From Primula veris (lineage: Eukaryota; Streptophyta; Magnoliopsida; Ericales; Primulaceae), in contig OY821749.1 of assembly GCA_963682055.1 (NCBI GenBank), positions 31,627,631 to 31,691,630 of the forward strand: DNA of 64,000 nucleotides, in the 5' to 3' direction. Made by a program: the position numbers and the translations under genes. Of the stretch, positions 1-12,462 are shown in pieces (positions within the stretch are counted from its first letter, which is position 1; each line of letters begins with the position of its first letter). The notes beneath the pieces are model-generated. The model did no database searches and had not been told where the DNA came from. It saw only the letters and a list, made by a program, of their open reading frames with translations.

Positions 1-373
1 CGTCTCATTAATAATTTAGAGTCAAACACAATGAATGCATGAAACAACTTTTTGTGGTTCTTAATTATATTTATACAGAAGTACAAATATACCTCTCACA
101 CCCGCATTATTGATAAGAACATCAATGCCCCCGAATGCTTCCCAAGCCTTCCTCACAGCCACCTCGATAACCGAGCCATTAGCCGAGACATCAAGCTCAA
201 CGGCACGAGCCCGGTCTGACCCAAATCCATCCCCATTAATGTGATCGCATGGGACTCAAGCAGGTTGACTCGTCGAGCCGTGGCTGTGATCTTGCAATTA
301 CGAGCTCGGGCGAGGTCAAGACATAGCTCACGACCTAGGCCTGAAGAAGGGGCCGGTGACTAACACCACTTTA

Positions 374-1619
374 TGTTAGGACCAGATTTCTGGTCTAAAT
401 ATTGTTAATTGTCTATTGGTTTTTACTAAATAAATCCTAACTGTTATTAAGAACTAAGACAGGATTGACAGGTTTCAAGTACCAGTTGCAACCTCAGTTG
501 CAACCTCTGCTGACAGGTTCTAAGTACCAGTTGCAACCTAAGTTGCAACCTATGCCAACAGGTTTCAAGTACCAGTTGCAACCTCAGTTGCAACCTCAGT
601 TCAAACCTGTTGTTTAGCAGAATTCTGTTTAGTTCCATTTATCTGCATAACCATTCTTTAATATAATTACTTGTTTTAAAGTATGCAGGATATATTCTCA
701 TAAGGTCTTAAACGTTTTATATGTGTTTATTGAGAATATCAAAGTGTTAAGGAAAGATGTCTTATTAAAGATATAAAGAGATTAGTTTATAAGGTTGTTT
801 CCTTTTGAATATGATCTCTTCTCTTATGATTATCCTTATCACTTGTTTCAATCTTTGTTCCCTATCAAATCAGTATGATATGTTTAAGATTGAATAAAAT
901 TAGTAGTTAATGTCTTACATGAATATCTAAAAGATATTATCTTACCAAGATATGATCTTTTTATATGTTTCCTTGTTATAGGAAAATACTAACTCCTACA
1001 ATCAAGCTTGTTATTTAACAGCTATCAACCAATCATGATTGAAGTCTATTCACGCTGAAGAATCACGTATTACATGGAAAGACTAAACCCAATCATTAAA
1101 GTCAAAAGCAATCACAAAAGACCTTCAAAGATAGAAGATTGTTTTTGCTTATATATAGTTGATAACTAAGCTTGTAAATGTGTGTGTTCTAAATTATAAA
1201 GAACTTATTTTCGAGAGAGAATACACGTGAGCTTTAAAAAGAAAACAATGGTGGGATGCCATTGATTTATAAGTGATAGTTATAGAGTAGGAGCAATATA
1301 GTGATAGGCAGAAAAACCTAGAGGGAGTCTAAGTTTTTCATTAAGACTTGAGTCATATATTGTAAGCTTTTTATAATATCATAATCTGGGTAAGTGCCCC
1401 GGAGACGTAGCCTAGTTAGGTGAACTCCGTTGTTAAATGTGCGTGTGAATTATTTTCAAGTACATTTAATTTTAAAACAGTTCTGTCCATTAATACACTT
1501 GGTTCCAACTGCAGTTCCAACATTACTTGGAACCTTAAACACTTGGTTCCAACTGCAGTTCCAACCCCAATTGGAACCTTACTGCAAAACTGCATCTAGA
1601 ACAGCGGATAGGAATTTCA
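374..1619 (+). mobile_element. Solo LTR, 1246 bp, probably Ty1/copia-like, in SDR relic A
   Basis: The block starts TGTTAGG and ends TTTCA. It is flanked by a perfect 5-bp target duplication CTTTA at 369-373 and 1620-1624. No internal coding region or second LTR is present, so it is a solo LTR left by LTR-LTR recombination. A TATATATA box lies at 1150-1157, and the pattern near 1390-1430 (GCCCCGGAGACGTAGCC) resembles the R/U5 part of plant copia LTRs, which suggests plus orientation. The insertion splits SDR copy A. Confidence 0.85.
470..607. repeat. About 53-bp tandem repeat in the solo LTR
   Basis: The unit contains CAGGTTTCAAGTACCAG followed by two GTTGCAACCT blocks. It occurs about 2.6 times. 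A related arrangement built on TTGGTTCCAACTGCAG recurs twice near the other end of the same LTR (1498-1590). Any ORF here is a by-product of the repeat. Confidence 0.75.
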
Positions 1620-1739
1620 CTTTATAATTACGCACCATTACCTCTCTTACAATTATATAAATTCACTATATAGTCTATATATATTGTGATTACATGTGCA
1701 TTAGTAGTGACTAATGAGGCTAATGAGCAATGAACTCGA

Positions 1740-1741
<2 letters not shown>

Positions 1742-1774
<33 letters not shown>
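1742..1774. repeat. (TA)n microsatellite
   Basis: An uninterrupted run of alternating A and T, about 32 bases. It creates a spurious ORF rich in I and Y on the minus strand. Confidence 0.95.
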
Positions 1775-1782
<8 letters not shown>

Positions 1783-3108
1783 GCACATAGAAGTAGTTGT
1801 ACTTGTACATGCGTTTTGGCGCTTTGAACAGAGTTTTAGAATATCAAAATTTGTTATAGGCATTTGGTCTAATTAATTGGGTAGACTGTTAATCAAATTG
1901 ATTTAGCTCCTATATATTGAAGTCTAAAAATGATAGACCGCTTCGGGAACTTCGTGATGGCTACAGCCTACAGTCCCTCGCATTTCGATCGATAATTAAA
2001 AGATGAACAAATCGATAATGTGATGGGTACATGTCACATTGGATTATATCACTGTAACCAAGTGATATATATTGAACCATTAATTAAGAGGAAGGTTTTT
2101 TTTTTTTGATAATATATAACGTGATCTTAGAAAGATTCACAAAGACACATGAAAGTGATAAGACATAGATAACAAAGTTTTGATAGGTGAGATTTTTACT
2201 TTAAATATTTTGATTTGGAGTAATATGGTGGAAAGGCTATCAAGTATCAACTTACTATTGTCGAATGAAATGAAGTGTTGGGTTAGGCACATAGGTGATT
2301 AGAGTTACGTTAGGTGTCTCGGTATTAAGTGCCGCCCCTAATTATAATCAGCACATATTACCACAATTAATCGAAAAAATTAGTCTGAAACCTTGGTTGA
2401 AGAAAATGAGACGTATCAAACTAATTTGGATTTAGTAAATGGGACAGACAATAAGAGTTTTTCCGTCACCCGATTACTCAATATCTCAAGTAACATTATA
2501 AAATAAGCACAAGAACCGTACTTCTAGAGTAGTTTTGTTTATCTAACATGAACTTAATGCCAAACTTGAAAAACTAATATCGAGTGTTATTGTAGTTTAT
2601 TTACTATAGTATATAGTATATGGAGTAGTAAGCAACTCTAGTTATGAGAAATGATTACTTATCACAGTCATTAGTTATGTGTGGCATAAACTAAAATAAT
2701 TAACATAATATGTCTGAAAATAGTCTGAAAATCAGTAATAAATTCAAAATAGTCTGAAAATCAAAATGTCTCAGTTTTTTTTAAGTAACAGGCCTAGAAC
2801 TCTATTGCTTAGAAGATAAATAATTGTTTATGGCCGAAGCTCCCATAATAGCTTCACAAAACTATCTAACTTGACCCAAATTATTAAAAGAACGAACTAG
2901 TTCCAATCGGAAAAGTGACCGGAAATACATCAAGGCCTGTATTTGCTGAAGTAAGGGAAAAAAACCTTTTTGTATGTTCATTAATCCGTTTAATTTAAAT
3001 AAATAAAACCTTTCACGCCAAACAGGTAACGCAACAACATATTTTCCTTTTTCTGGCACTTTTGCTTTCTCTATTTTTTGCTTACTTATCACTTATCACT
3101 ATGAAAAA
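1775..3108. other. Gene-free stretch downstream of SDR copy B
   Basis: AT-rich DNA with no ORF of recognisable family, no RNA gene and no clear transposon ends. The part from about 2830 to 3108 is the 3' flank of the SDR gene that ends at 3109. Confidence 0.6.
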
Positions 3109-5507
3109 CTATAGAGAAGAAAAAATGGGAACGCCTGGCAAGGACACGCCTGCATCGACTATGAAAATGTTGCCAGATACATATGCCGAGGAATCGTGGA
3201 TCAAGTACCTTACGAGCGAAGTTAATGCTGGATCCGATGTGCCACCATCCTTTAAAGGGAGAATTTTCATCATCACATTTTTTAACCAATCTTTTGTTAC
3301 TAGACCTTCAGTAATCTCTGATTTAAAGAGGCCGGGAGAGATTGCGTTCACTCTGATTTTATAAGTGCCAAGTTCAATTGCCATCATCTAAAGTTACAAC
3401 GTTAGACAACGATTGTTACCAAATTAGAAAACTTGTAAGAATGCCAAATTTAAGCTAGCTAAGCTAGGAATCTTTACTTAGTCATTGCTCTTAAAAAAGT
3501 GTTCCTAGCAAAGTCATCCCTTTCATTTTTATCAATTTAGTGTCAATGTTTCGTTATTATTTTTATCAATTTTATCCTAAGTCTTGATTGGTTTTTTTTT
3601 TAACCATATTTTGGACCTATTTTGCTCTTCACAAAAATATAATTATTCGTATTACTTATATTCAAACTATATTAATTAGAAAAAAGTCATAAGTTAAAAA
3701 TCTAAAGCACAATCAGTTTTCATTAAAAAGAGATGAGAAGAAGAAATTTAACAAATAACCAGATAAAATGTCAGATTTTTTTAGGGGTTATGTTTTTAGG
3801 TTCTAAACTACCCTTCTTGAAAACAAATTAGTGAACAAATGATCTGAGCAATCTGAAAGACAAAGATAGCGAGTCGGACATGCAGCTCCTCATTATACTT
3901 ACATTTTTGGATGAGGTGTATGGTATTTTTGAACGCGATATTAGAACAAAAAAAATTGTTTCAGCCTTAAATTCAATATATGTTACGATGCTTTTCAATC
4001 TTTGTACCTTCGTAAGGGCATTCATTCCCGTCTTTGTAGCAGTATACGCTACATTACCAGGTAAATTTCCCCGACCAACACCATCAATTGATGATATATT
4101 AATAACAGATCCTCCCTTATTAGCATCACGCATAAGCAAGCACACGTATTTCGACACTAACCATGTCCCGGTCAAATTTGTTCTCAGGGTGTTGTTCCAC
4201 TCATCCTCTGAGATATCTAACATGGACTTTACAGTACCTGTTATATATAAAGATGAGTTGGGTGTTATAAATATCAGCAAGATGTTGAAATCTATTTTTT
4301 TCAAATATTTTACTTAAAATTTCGGAGACATTCGCTATCATAGTGTCATTACCTAGTTATTTTAATTCAACCATGTCGTCGTTGAAAATTTTCAGTGTAA
4401 TACATAGCTTATATGTAATTGGTTTAGTAATACTGCTAATTAACTCATTTGTTTAGGGAAAGTCTAAACAGGATGAAGTGACAAATGGTGAAGTTTTCTA
4501 GAAATACAAGGTATTATTGAATTGCATATATAGAAGTTTATCGAAAACACAAAAATAGTATTTTTTAAAAGTCACAAATATTGAGGTTTGAGAACTTAAT
4601 AAAATTATACAAAGTCAACCTGAAGATGAAGAATAGAGAGAATAGAAAAATTAAAGGTTAACCTTGGGCCTTTTTGCTTTTTGCGTTGTGAATTTTGACT
4701 TAAAAACTTAGTTATAATATAGCATAAATCATGACAAATAACATGAAAATATGAAAGCAACCTAAATTTCAATCTTAATGGGACTCGCTAAATATAAAAA
4801 CATGCAAGCTACGACGGGTAGATGCAATATTAAAATTTTGTATGTGCAAAGTTTAAATCCTTAATCTATAAGGAAAAAACATAAGTGATATATAGCATGA
4901 AAACCGAACACACCGAAAATTAAAGAGAAGACGGAAACGTGAACATGAATGCGTAAGTGAAAACCAAAAATTTACTTACAAAAATAAAAGAAACAGAAAA
5001 CAATATCAAAAGAGAGTTTCCTCATAACTCTAGAAAGTGAAAATAAGTTATATTAGCAGACCGTTATATTAAATGAAAATACGTTTTCAATATAAAAAAA
5101 ACAATTATTAGTCCACAATACATTAGGGTAAGTTTTTTGGTTGTAAGTATTGTTTCTCTAAAGTTATTACCTCTTACACCGGCATTATTAACGAGAGCAT
5201 CGATCCTTCCAAACGCATCCCAACACTTCCTCACACCAGCCTCCAAAACCGAGCCAACAGCAGTTACATCCAGTTCCACCGCCACCGCCCTTTTACCCAA
5301 CCCAAAACCATTAATCCGTTCACACAGCTCAGTTAGTCGGTCAGCTCGTCTAGCTGCAGCTACAATACGACAACCCGCTCGAGCCAAGTCAAGACAAAAC
5401 TCAAGTCCTAACCCAGATGACGCGCCGGTCACCATCACTACCTTGTCATCCAGACGGGTCCATGGTTCGATCCGAGCCATCTGGTTGGTATTGTACTTTT
5501 CTCCCAT
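3109..5507 (-). CDS. SDR copy B: short-chain dehydrogenase/reductase, intact, three exons
   Basis: Exons are 5171-5507, 4008-4237 and 3109-3387 (337, 230 and 279 nt). They join in frame to 281 aa through GT-AG introns (donors GTAATA and GTACAA; acceptors AACAG and TTTAG). The protein is a classical single-domain SDR with an NAD(P)-binding TGASSGLG motif at about residue 23, AARR after strand 2 (typical of NADP(H) preference), NNAG at about 107, an ISS serine and a YTATK catalytic pair. It ends VPIFSSL. The start [16 protein letters not shown] differs from the [12 protein letters not shown] of the other copies, and exon 2 is the most diverged, so B is the outlying paralog. The nearest known relatives are the plant FabG-like Rossmann proteins of the Arabidopsis At1g62610/At3g55290 group; the substrate is unknown. 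Intron 1 is 933 bp. Confidence 0.88.
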
Positions 5508-5624
5508 TACAATTTTTTATTGACTACTAGTAATAAATGAAGCTGAGAAACCGAGGTTCGCAAATAGAGAGATAGGGGAGACGACTAAGGGATTATAAAT
5601 AGTGTTATCAATATCAAACTTTGT

Positions 5625-5854
5625 CCCGTTCCCAATTAATTATCCATTACGTAATTACGTGCAATTTTGATCGGTCAATAACTTGTATCAAAATTGTCCG
5701 AATGAAAATTTTCAAAAGTTAATGATATAGTTCAAACATTAAATTATATAATTTTGTTTTGAAAATTTTCATTTCGACAATTATGATACATGTTATAAAC
5801 CGATAAAAATTACACGTAATTTCATAAAGGATAATTAATTGGGAAGCAAGAGAG
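5625..5854. mobile_element. Stowaway-like MITE upstream of SDR copy B
   Basis: An imperfect palindrome of about 230 bp. The left arm has TTCCCAATTAATTATCC then ATTACGTGCAATTTTGATCGG. The right arm carries the reverse complement and ends GGGAAGCAAGAGAG before TA. It belongs to the same family as the elements at 35375-35604 and 59766-60006. The left end is approximate. Confidence 0.65.
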
Positions 5855-6081
5855 TATATGTTTATATATATGCAAGTGTCATTATATCACCCTAACTTTT
5901 ATAAAATAATACGTCTGTATCATTTGCATGCATTTTATTGTCATACAATAACTCATTGTCGTTGTTCTAATAAAGAACTGTTGCAATTGTAACGATATGA
6001 ATCATGATGTATTCCTACTTTCATCGTCAGTGATGTGATTTAAAATAAGAGACTGATAAAAAAAAATACATGATGAATAAA

Positions 6082-6433
6082 TATAGAACCTCTATTTATA
6101 TTTTGTTCCATTGTTGTCAGCAAATTTATATATAAACTTGGGAAATCTTCTGTTTATACTCCAACTAGCAAAAGGCCTGAAATATTGTGGTTTTATATGC
6201 CCTAGATTATCTCATAGTTCTGGTCTATAGGTAAAGACAATATATACTTTTAAATTAAACTTTTACGTACCTTATGGAAAAATCCAACTTGACCACCTTA
6301 ATTACCTTAGACAGTTTATAGAAACATTAGTTGTGACTTGTGGTGGACAAAATTTTCAATTAACTGTATCACGTTATCACATAGGATATGTTAAAATGCC
6401 TTGAAAAATATATAACCCATTGTTGATGCGCAG
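6082..6433. repeat. Segmental duplication, copy 1 (copy 2 at 63649-64000)
   Basis: This stretch reads base for base like the final 352 bases of the window, with about three substitutions seen by eye (for example ATCCAAC versus ATCTAAC, and TGATGCGCAG versus TGATGAGCAG). The copies are in the same orientation and offset by 57,567 bp. It holds no ORF. Confidence 0.9.
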
Positions 6434-6569
6434 GGAAACGGAAGCAGGAAATTGTAACATGAAACTTGAAAATTTTTTTTAATATTTTTTTAAATTATTA
6501 CACGTGATATAATAATAACCGAGAAACGAGAATAAAAAAGCGGGAACCATGATTCATGAAGCGTTGAAG

Positions 6570-6822
6570 TAGGGTTGGGTTCGGTCCGGTTCAGTTTGAT
6601 TTTTAGCAAAACCGAAATCGAAACCGAGTATATTTTTCGGTTCGTTTTCTTTCGGTTTCGGTCTTTTTATTTTTTAGACCGAACCGGACCGGTTTTTTTC
6701 GGTCCAATTTCTGTCATTTTCGGTTCGGTTTTATTGAAAACCGAAACCGACCCCAATTTTTTTCAGTTTTTCGGTTCGGTTATCGGTCCGGTTCAGTTTT
6801 TCTAATTTTTCGGCCAGCTCTA
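6570..6822. mobile_element. hAT-like MITE rich in CGGTTCGGT
   Basis: A 253-bp element with short inverted ends TAGGGTTGG and TAGAGCTGG. It is flanked by 8-bp repeats CGTTGAAG (6562-6569) and CATTGAAG (6823-6830), seven of eight matching. The interior is made of degenerate CGGTTCGG/CCGAACC motifs. An 8-bp duplication and TAGGG-type ends are typical of hAT elements. The ORF inside is a low-complexity artefact. Confidence 0.7.
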
Positions 6823-6830
6823 CATTGAAG

Positions 6831-9120
6831 TATGATATCTAGTTGAGGGTCTACGTACATGTTGCTAGGTGTATCTAAAAGAATATCTGAAACTAATGGA
6901 CCCATAGTCTAATTACTCTAATCTCTTATTGGATCCCATGTCTTATTGATAATCTTTTTTTGTTTTTTTTTGTTTGAAAGGATATTATCTCCAAAAAAAA
7001 ATGTTTCTTTGGATATTCTTTCAAAGGATATTATTATATCTTAGAGTACGCCGTAACATCAAACTATAACAGTTAATAAATTAAAACTTTAGTGAATCCT
7101 CAAAATTGCAAGTCATGCTAAGTATTGAGGTCTCATTTTAATGTCTAGTGTATGTGAAGTGTTAAACCTAGGCTTAGGACGAAAAACTGGCAAAACCGAA
7201 CCGAAAAAGACCGAAACTGAAAAATTTTCGGATCGGTTTCGGTTTTCAATAAAACCGAAATGAAAAAGACCGAAACCGAAAAAAAAAAGAAAATAACCGA
7301 AAAACCGAAAACTATATATATAACTAAAAAAAAAATTAGAGTTTAAAACTTAACTAACTTATCCATTAATCTAAAAATTTAAAACGTTGAATTTTTTAGT
7401 ACAATAACAATAAACGCTATAAAAAACTAAAAAAACTTGGAGTTTAAAAGTTAGTTGATTTGTCAATTGATCTAAAAATTTAAAACGATACAGAAAAATT
7501 AAACATAAATACGAATTTATTAGTTTAAACTTGATTGTAAAAATACCTGTTTATAAAACCTTTTAATAATACCTTAAAAATGCAATTAATTAACGGAGAA
7601 GTAATATAATGTTAATTAAACGAAGAGTAAAAAATAGACACAAAATTCGAATTAGTGACACAAAAATTTTATTTTTACCAATTGAAATAAGTTATTATTT
7701 GTTCATTTGTGTTCTATTAATGTATAAAAGCTTAAATGTCCAAATTTTTCGATATAAAAAAAAAATTAGTTTTTTTTTTGTGGCAGTGGCACCCCTTGCC
7801 ATCCGGTTACGCCCCTCGTCTTGGTTGTGACCTATACAACACACTACTATAACATACTTTTTTTTTTTTTTTATAAAAACTATAACATACTTTTGTTAGT
7901 GGAGTTGTGACTTCTCTTAGTCTTAGGTATTGTTTGGTACTAGTTGAGGTTCCAGTTTTTTTAATTAAAACTTTAACTGTATTTTGATTAGGTTGAAGTA
8001 TATTGGATGAACTTGATATTTTTCTCGACTCAAATAAGTAGTAGTATATCTAAAGCAAGGCCAAATTAGTGACAAGATGAGGTTCTAAATAGTGTTGTAG
8101 TGGGGTTATATTTAAATTATTTGTAATTGTTTGTATGTTGGAAAAGATCCAAAAAAGTACTGAAAATGGTGGGAATCTTGTTAGAGGCTCTGAAATGAGG
8201 TGCGTCGTTACTCTGGTTTTGTTTTTTTCTTCTCTTTTCCTTTTCTTCTCGATATTGTTTGGTCATTTTGCTCTAAAGAAAATGATAGAAATGATGCATG
8301 TTAGTCACTTTTACATTTTCATCCTAAAATATTCATGTTTCTTTGAATTGGCTCATCAAAAAATGTGATATTTTGTTTTCCATCAATTTTTACTGTCCTT
8401 GAAGTCAAAATAGTAATACTAATACTTGTAAATCAATTTATGTGAAAGTTTCACTCACTAACAGGAATGATAATATCTTAACGTTTCAATCAAAATATGA
8501 CCGAAATTATCGTATATAGTCATGTCATGAAATAAGTATTTCTAGATTTCTATTTAATTTAATTAGTTTACTATGTGAATCCTCTTTGGGTCGGAATGTA
8601 ACGACCCAACTACACATGCCGGACTTACATTCACGTCAACAATATTACGGATTAGACACAATTTATATGGGGTCATCCATCCTAATTAATATCAATAATT
8701 AATTTTTTAATTATTTTTATAATTAATAACCCTCGTTTGGACATGAAGTATAAGCATATCGGTCAACTTTCACGTCTGTATCATTTGCATATTGTCAATA
8801 ACTCATTTCTTTTGTTTTTATAAAGTGTTATGACAATTGTGACACAACAATCATGATGTCTATTTACTTTGCTTTTGCCGAACCAAATATTCTATATAAT
8901 TCTTTTTTATACATATATAAAGTTTTTTTTTTTTTTTTATGTACTACTTCTTAAGATTTATTACCTTCCTCAATCTGAACAAACTAGTATATTACCTTTA
9001 GTCCAGAAAGTTGGAAAACATTGCATGAAATCCAATTAAAGGCTTACTAGTCACAATATAATTAAAAAGTAATAATACAGAAATACATTAAAAGAAAAGG
9101 TAATCCCATAATATTACAAA
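6831..9120. other. Gene-free stretch with a second CCGAAACCG-rich block
   Basis: At 7183-7310 there is a block of ACCGAAACCGAAAAA repeats, the complement of the 6570-6822 element interior, probably a diverged inverted relative. The rest is AT-rich with no gene. From about 8750 on it becomes the 3' flank shared with SDR copies C, E and G (shared phrases such as TATCATTTGCATATTG). Confidence 0.55.
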
Positions 9121-11488
9121 TCAAAGAGAAGAAAAAATTGGAACACCAACAAGTGTATACCCAGCGTCAACAATATAAATATTTCCAGAAACATAGTTTG
9201 AAGAATCATGAAGTAAATATTTAATGAGAGATGTCAAAGCTGGATCTATTTCACCAAGAGTTTGTAAAGGCACCCTTCTTTTTGCAAAATTTTTAATCCA
9301 AGTTTTGCGGAATAATTCTTGAGTTATCTCTGACGGGAATATGCCAGGTGCTATCGCGTTCACTCGAATGTTATATTGTCCCAATTCAATTGCCATTATC
9401 TGTAAAATACAAGAGACATGCTAACAATCGTACAAATTCTCGATAATTAGACCAAATGAAATGACCAACGCTCGCATTGCTTGAACGAGTTTAATCTAGT
9501 ACCCTTAGTTCAAATATTAGCGGACACTACAAATTTTGAGGATAAAATGGATATTGTATCTAAAATTAGAAGTTAAAATCACAGTTATTTTTCTCTTCCA
9601 CACCAAATTCCAAAGCTTAAAGAAGAGACTGAAAGTTATGAAATTTTACCTCCGTCATAACATGCAATGCAGCCTTAGAAGAACTATAGGCTATAGCTCC
9701 GAAGGTACCAAATCTCCGGAGGCCTCCAATTGACGAGATATTGATTATTGAACCACCCAAGCCAGCATCACGCATACGCTTAGATACAAACTTAGATACT
9801 AACCATGCTCCTGTTACGTTTGTTTTAAAGGTGTTGTTCCATTCCTCCTCTGAAAGGTCTATACACATAGTCACACTTCCTATACATATATAAGTAAATA
9901 AAGAAATCATCATTAGTTGGTAAAAAACTTATTACTAATTCAATTCTTGAAATATGTAAGCTCGAGAAAGATAAATATCTTATCATATTTTAGAATACGC
10001 CGTGCCATCAAACCATAACAGCTACTAATAAACTACTCGGCTGGACTTTTTGTACCGATTTGTACCAACCGATCGATTTTCGAACCGAACCAAATAAGTT
10101 GGTACCGAAAGTTCGGTATACCGACTTTTCGGTACGGTACAACCGAACCAAACTTTAAAAGTCGGTTCGGTTTCGGTATTCATTTCGTATGTTTGGTACA
10201 ATACCGAACCGAACCAAACATTAAAATTATAAAATATATATAAATTTACGCATAGTTATAACTTACAAATAAATTGTATTATAGTTTATTTTAATTTTTC
10301 TCACGACTTACTTTCCTATTTACGAATCCAAATACAATCGTTAAAGTAGCAAATATAAGAATAGTTGTACACATTTTAATTTTTACAAACTTTTTTGCTA
10401 TTTTATTGTTATCAAGAATTATTTTTTAATAATAATAATGTTTCGGTATAAAACGGAAAACCGAACCGTACCGAACCGAAAAAGTCGGTTACCGAACTTT
10501 CGGTAACCGACTTTTTCGGTTCGGTTATGGTATAATTTTTTTTCAAACCAAACAAGTTCGGTTCGGTATTGGTATATGGTCAAAAAAGTCGGTACCGTAC
10601 CGAAGCCACCCCTACTACTCACTCTGTCACATAAAAAGATTATCCAATTTCATTTGTTTTTTGTCCCAAATTATGCTCTCATTTTCATTTACGAGGTGAT
10701 AATTATGCTATAAAATTCTATATATAACGCTTTTAAATGAGTATCGATAATGACAGATGTTAACATTCATATTATTGACCGCATGTTAAAGTAAAATTGT
10801 AATCATATTAAATATTATAATTTATAATTAACCTAATATTAAAGGAAAACCAAATGAGCCCATATTTTTGGAACGGAGATGGTAAATTTTTGTGAATCCC
10901 CAAATTTACAAGTCACTCAATATATGGTGTTGAAATCTCATTTTAGTGTCTAGTATATGTTAAGGTTAGATTTTTTCCTCTTGGTCTTGATATACCTAAA
11001 TGTAACTTCTACTAGTGGAATGCTATTTTAGCATCATGAAGTGTGTTCAATAAAACTGAAATTTTGAAGCATATCACATCTGAGAAAAGGAATCTTTAAT
11101 TTACTTGATAAATTAATAATCCTACTGGAATCAGATAGTAAATTGAAGTACCTCTAACACCCGCGTTGTTAATCAAAGCATCGATGCGTCCAAACGCTTT
11201 CCATGCCTGATTAATAGCAACCTCGATAGCCGTACCATTAGCCGTGACATCGAGTTCAATCGCCACGGCTCTAGCCTGGCAATCAGAGCTCGAGCCAGTT
11301 TGGTTAAGCTCGTCACATAAGGACTTGAGGCGGTCCAAGCGTCGAGCTGCAGCAACCACTCTACATCCCGCCTTAACAAGGTTGATACAAAACTCACGGC
11401 CTAGACCAGAAGACGCACCTGTCACTAGAACCACTTTGTCTTCGAAGCTGCACCATGGCTCTAGTTGGACTGGTTCTTGGCTAGCCAT
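9121..11488 (-). CDS. SDR copy C: short-chain dehydrogenase/reductase, intact, three exons
   Basis: Exons 11152-11488, 9650-9879 and 9121-9399 (337, 230 and 279 nt) give 281 aa with no stop. Visible residues: TGASSGLG 23-30, AARR 47-50, LDV near 79-81, NNAG 107-110, catalytic N133 in KTNVTG, S161/S162 in NISS, and Y177-SSS-K181. Family knowledge gives an NADP(H)-dependent oxidoreductase; the substrate cannot be read from sequence. There is no signal peptide or membrane segment, so it is probably cytosolic. The start at [12 protein letters not shown] is chosen because all paralogs align there. Intron 1 is enlarged to 1272 bp by an insertion at 10039-10613. A 3' LTR begins 110 bp upstream of the ATG, and the TATATA found upstream of copy E is shortened here. 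Confidence 0.9.
10039..10613. mobile_element. hAT-like non-autonomous insertion in intron 1 of SDR copy C
   Basis: Introns 1 of copies D (near 37895) and E (near 41883) read AATAAACTACTCACTCTG without interruption. In copy C the same site is split by 575 bp and ACTACTC is duplicated on both sides (10032-10038 and 10614-10620). The interior consists of degenerate TTCGGTACCGAACC motifs, and the right end reads AGGGGTGGCTTCGG in reverse, similar to hAT ends. No transposase is present. Confidence 0.8.
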
Positions 11489-11737
11489 TGCTTGTTCTTT
11501 TTTTCTTTTCTTTGTTGGTACATATGGTATAACAAATTGTGTACCAATACTATCAGCCGGCCACATACATGTAAACACTGAATACCTATGTGCATAGTGT
11601 TGGTTTTGGTACTATTTCGAACAAACAATAAAATAAATGACAATAAATTAAAAGACAGGAACGCAATGGAAATAACACTTTATTTCTCACAATTGGAATA
11701 TGAATTACAATTTCTGACTCGTACAGAATTTAAATTA

Positions 11738-12085
11738 AACTGCTGGACTGGTTTGACAATAAAACAAACTGCCGGACTGTTTTGACAATAAAACAAACTG
11801 CCGGACTATTTTGATAATAAAACAAACTGCCGGACTGTTTTGACAATAAAACAAACTGCTGGACTGTTTTGACAATAAAATAAACTGCCGGACTGTTTTG
11901 ACAATTTAAAAACTGCCGGACTGTTTTAACAAACTGCCGGACTGGTTTTAACAAATAAAAAAACTGCCGGACTGTTTTAACAAACTGTCGGACTGGTTTT
12001 AACAAATAAAAAATTGCCGGACTGTTTTAACAAACTGCCGGACTGTTTTTAACAAATAAAAAAAAACTGCCGGACTGTTTTGTAA
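11738..12085. repeat. About 29-bp VNTR inside the LTR
   Basis: About a dozen copies of a unit built on AAACTGCCGGACTGTTTTGA, with short and long spacers. The same repeat with other copy numbers occurs at 19123-19390, 37240-37480 and 63327-63510 in the other LTR copies. ORFs reading SGSLFYCQNSPAVC-like strings on the minus strand come from it. Confidence 0.9.
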
Positions 12086-12454
12086 ATAAAGGAAATTACA
12101 GAACTGAAAAGACTGAAAGTAAACAGTACTGAAAAGTAAATTACAGAAATTAAACAGTACTGAAATGAAATGGACAGAATGTAAATGACTGGAAAATAAA
12201 TAACAGAAATATAAAAGAAGAGACAACTGCTGAGCAGTTTCCCTTAAATAATATTTCCCGAACCACCTTTAAAGGTTTCTGGTTTCGGGACTTTGTTCCC
12301 AAGGTACAACTTCTATCTCAGAGTGGCTCGTATGGAAACCGGCACCGAACCACAGGTTGAGCTGTTGGTGGTGCGGTTCTCTCTCTCTATATGATGCTTA
12401 TGCTGTGAGGTTGTGTGTATTTCTGGTGTGTTGAAATGAGAGGGGGAGGGCTGC

Positions 12455-12462
12455 CTTTTATA
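12455..12462 (-). promoter_or_regulatory. LTR TATA box pointing toward SDR copy C
   Basis: TATAAAAG on the minus strand, in the context CCTATAAAAGGCAGCC, is conserved in the solo LTR at 19788-19795. In this 3' LTR, transcription would run toward lower coordinates and reach the SDR start codon at 11488. Whether it is active cannot be told from sequence. Confidence 0.6.

Larger units (their letters stand above)
93..1638 (-). pseudogene. SDR copy A: exon 1 relic, frameshifted and split by a solo LTR
   Basis: Read on the minus strand, 93-373 matches exon 1 of the intact SDR genes in this window. It has a KVVLVTG start of the nucleotide-binding motif, an [13 protein letters not shown] middle, and the end [13 protein letters not shown] followed by a GTATAT splice donor just below 93. 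Around 325-345 an extra base shifts the TGASSGLG region out of frame and a TGA follows, so no full protein can be made. The N-terminal part was cut away from the rest by the LTR at 374-1619. Across the repaired site a short ATG-led start lies at 1636-1638, but it lacks the usual QLEPW segment. Exons 2 and 3 would lie to the left of the window, so their presence is unknown. It is a decayed member of the array. Confidence 0.8.

Noticed and set aside
11730..12226. CRISPR-like array of ~29-bp repeats
   Set aside because: Spacers are short, not unique, and the repeat lies inside a plant LTR that occurs four times in the window. It is a VNTR in eukaryotic DNA.
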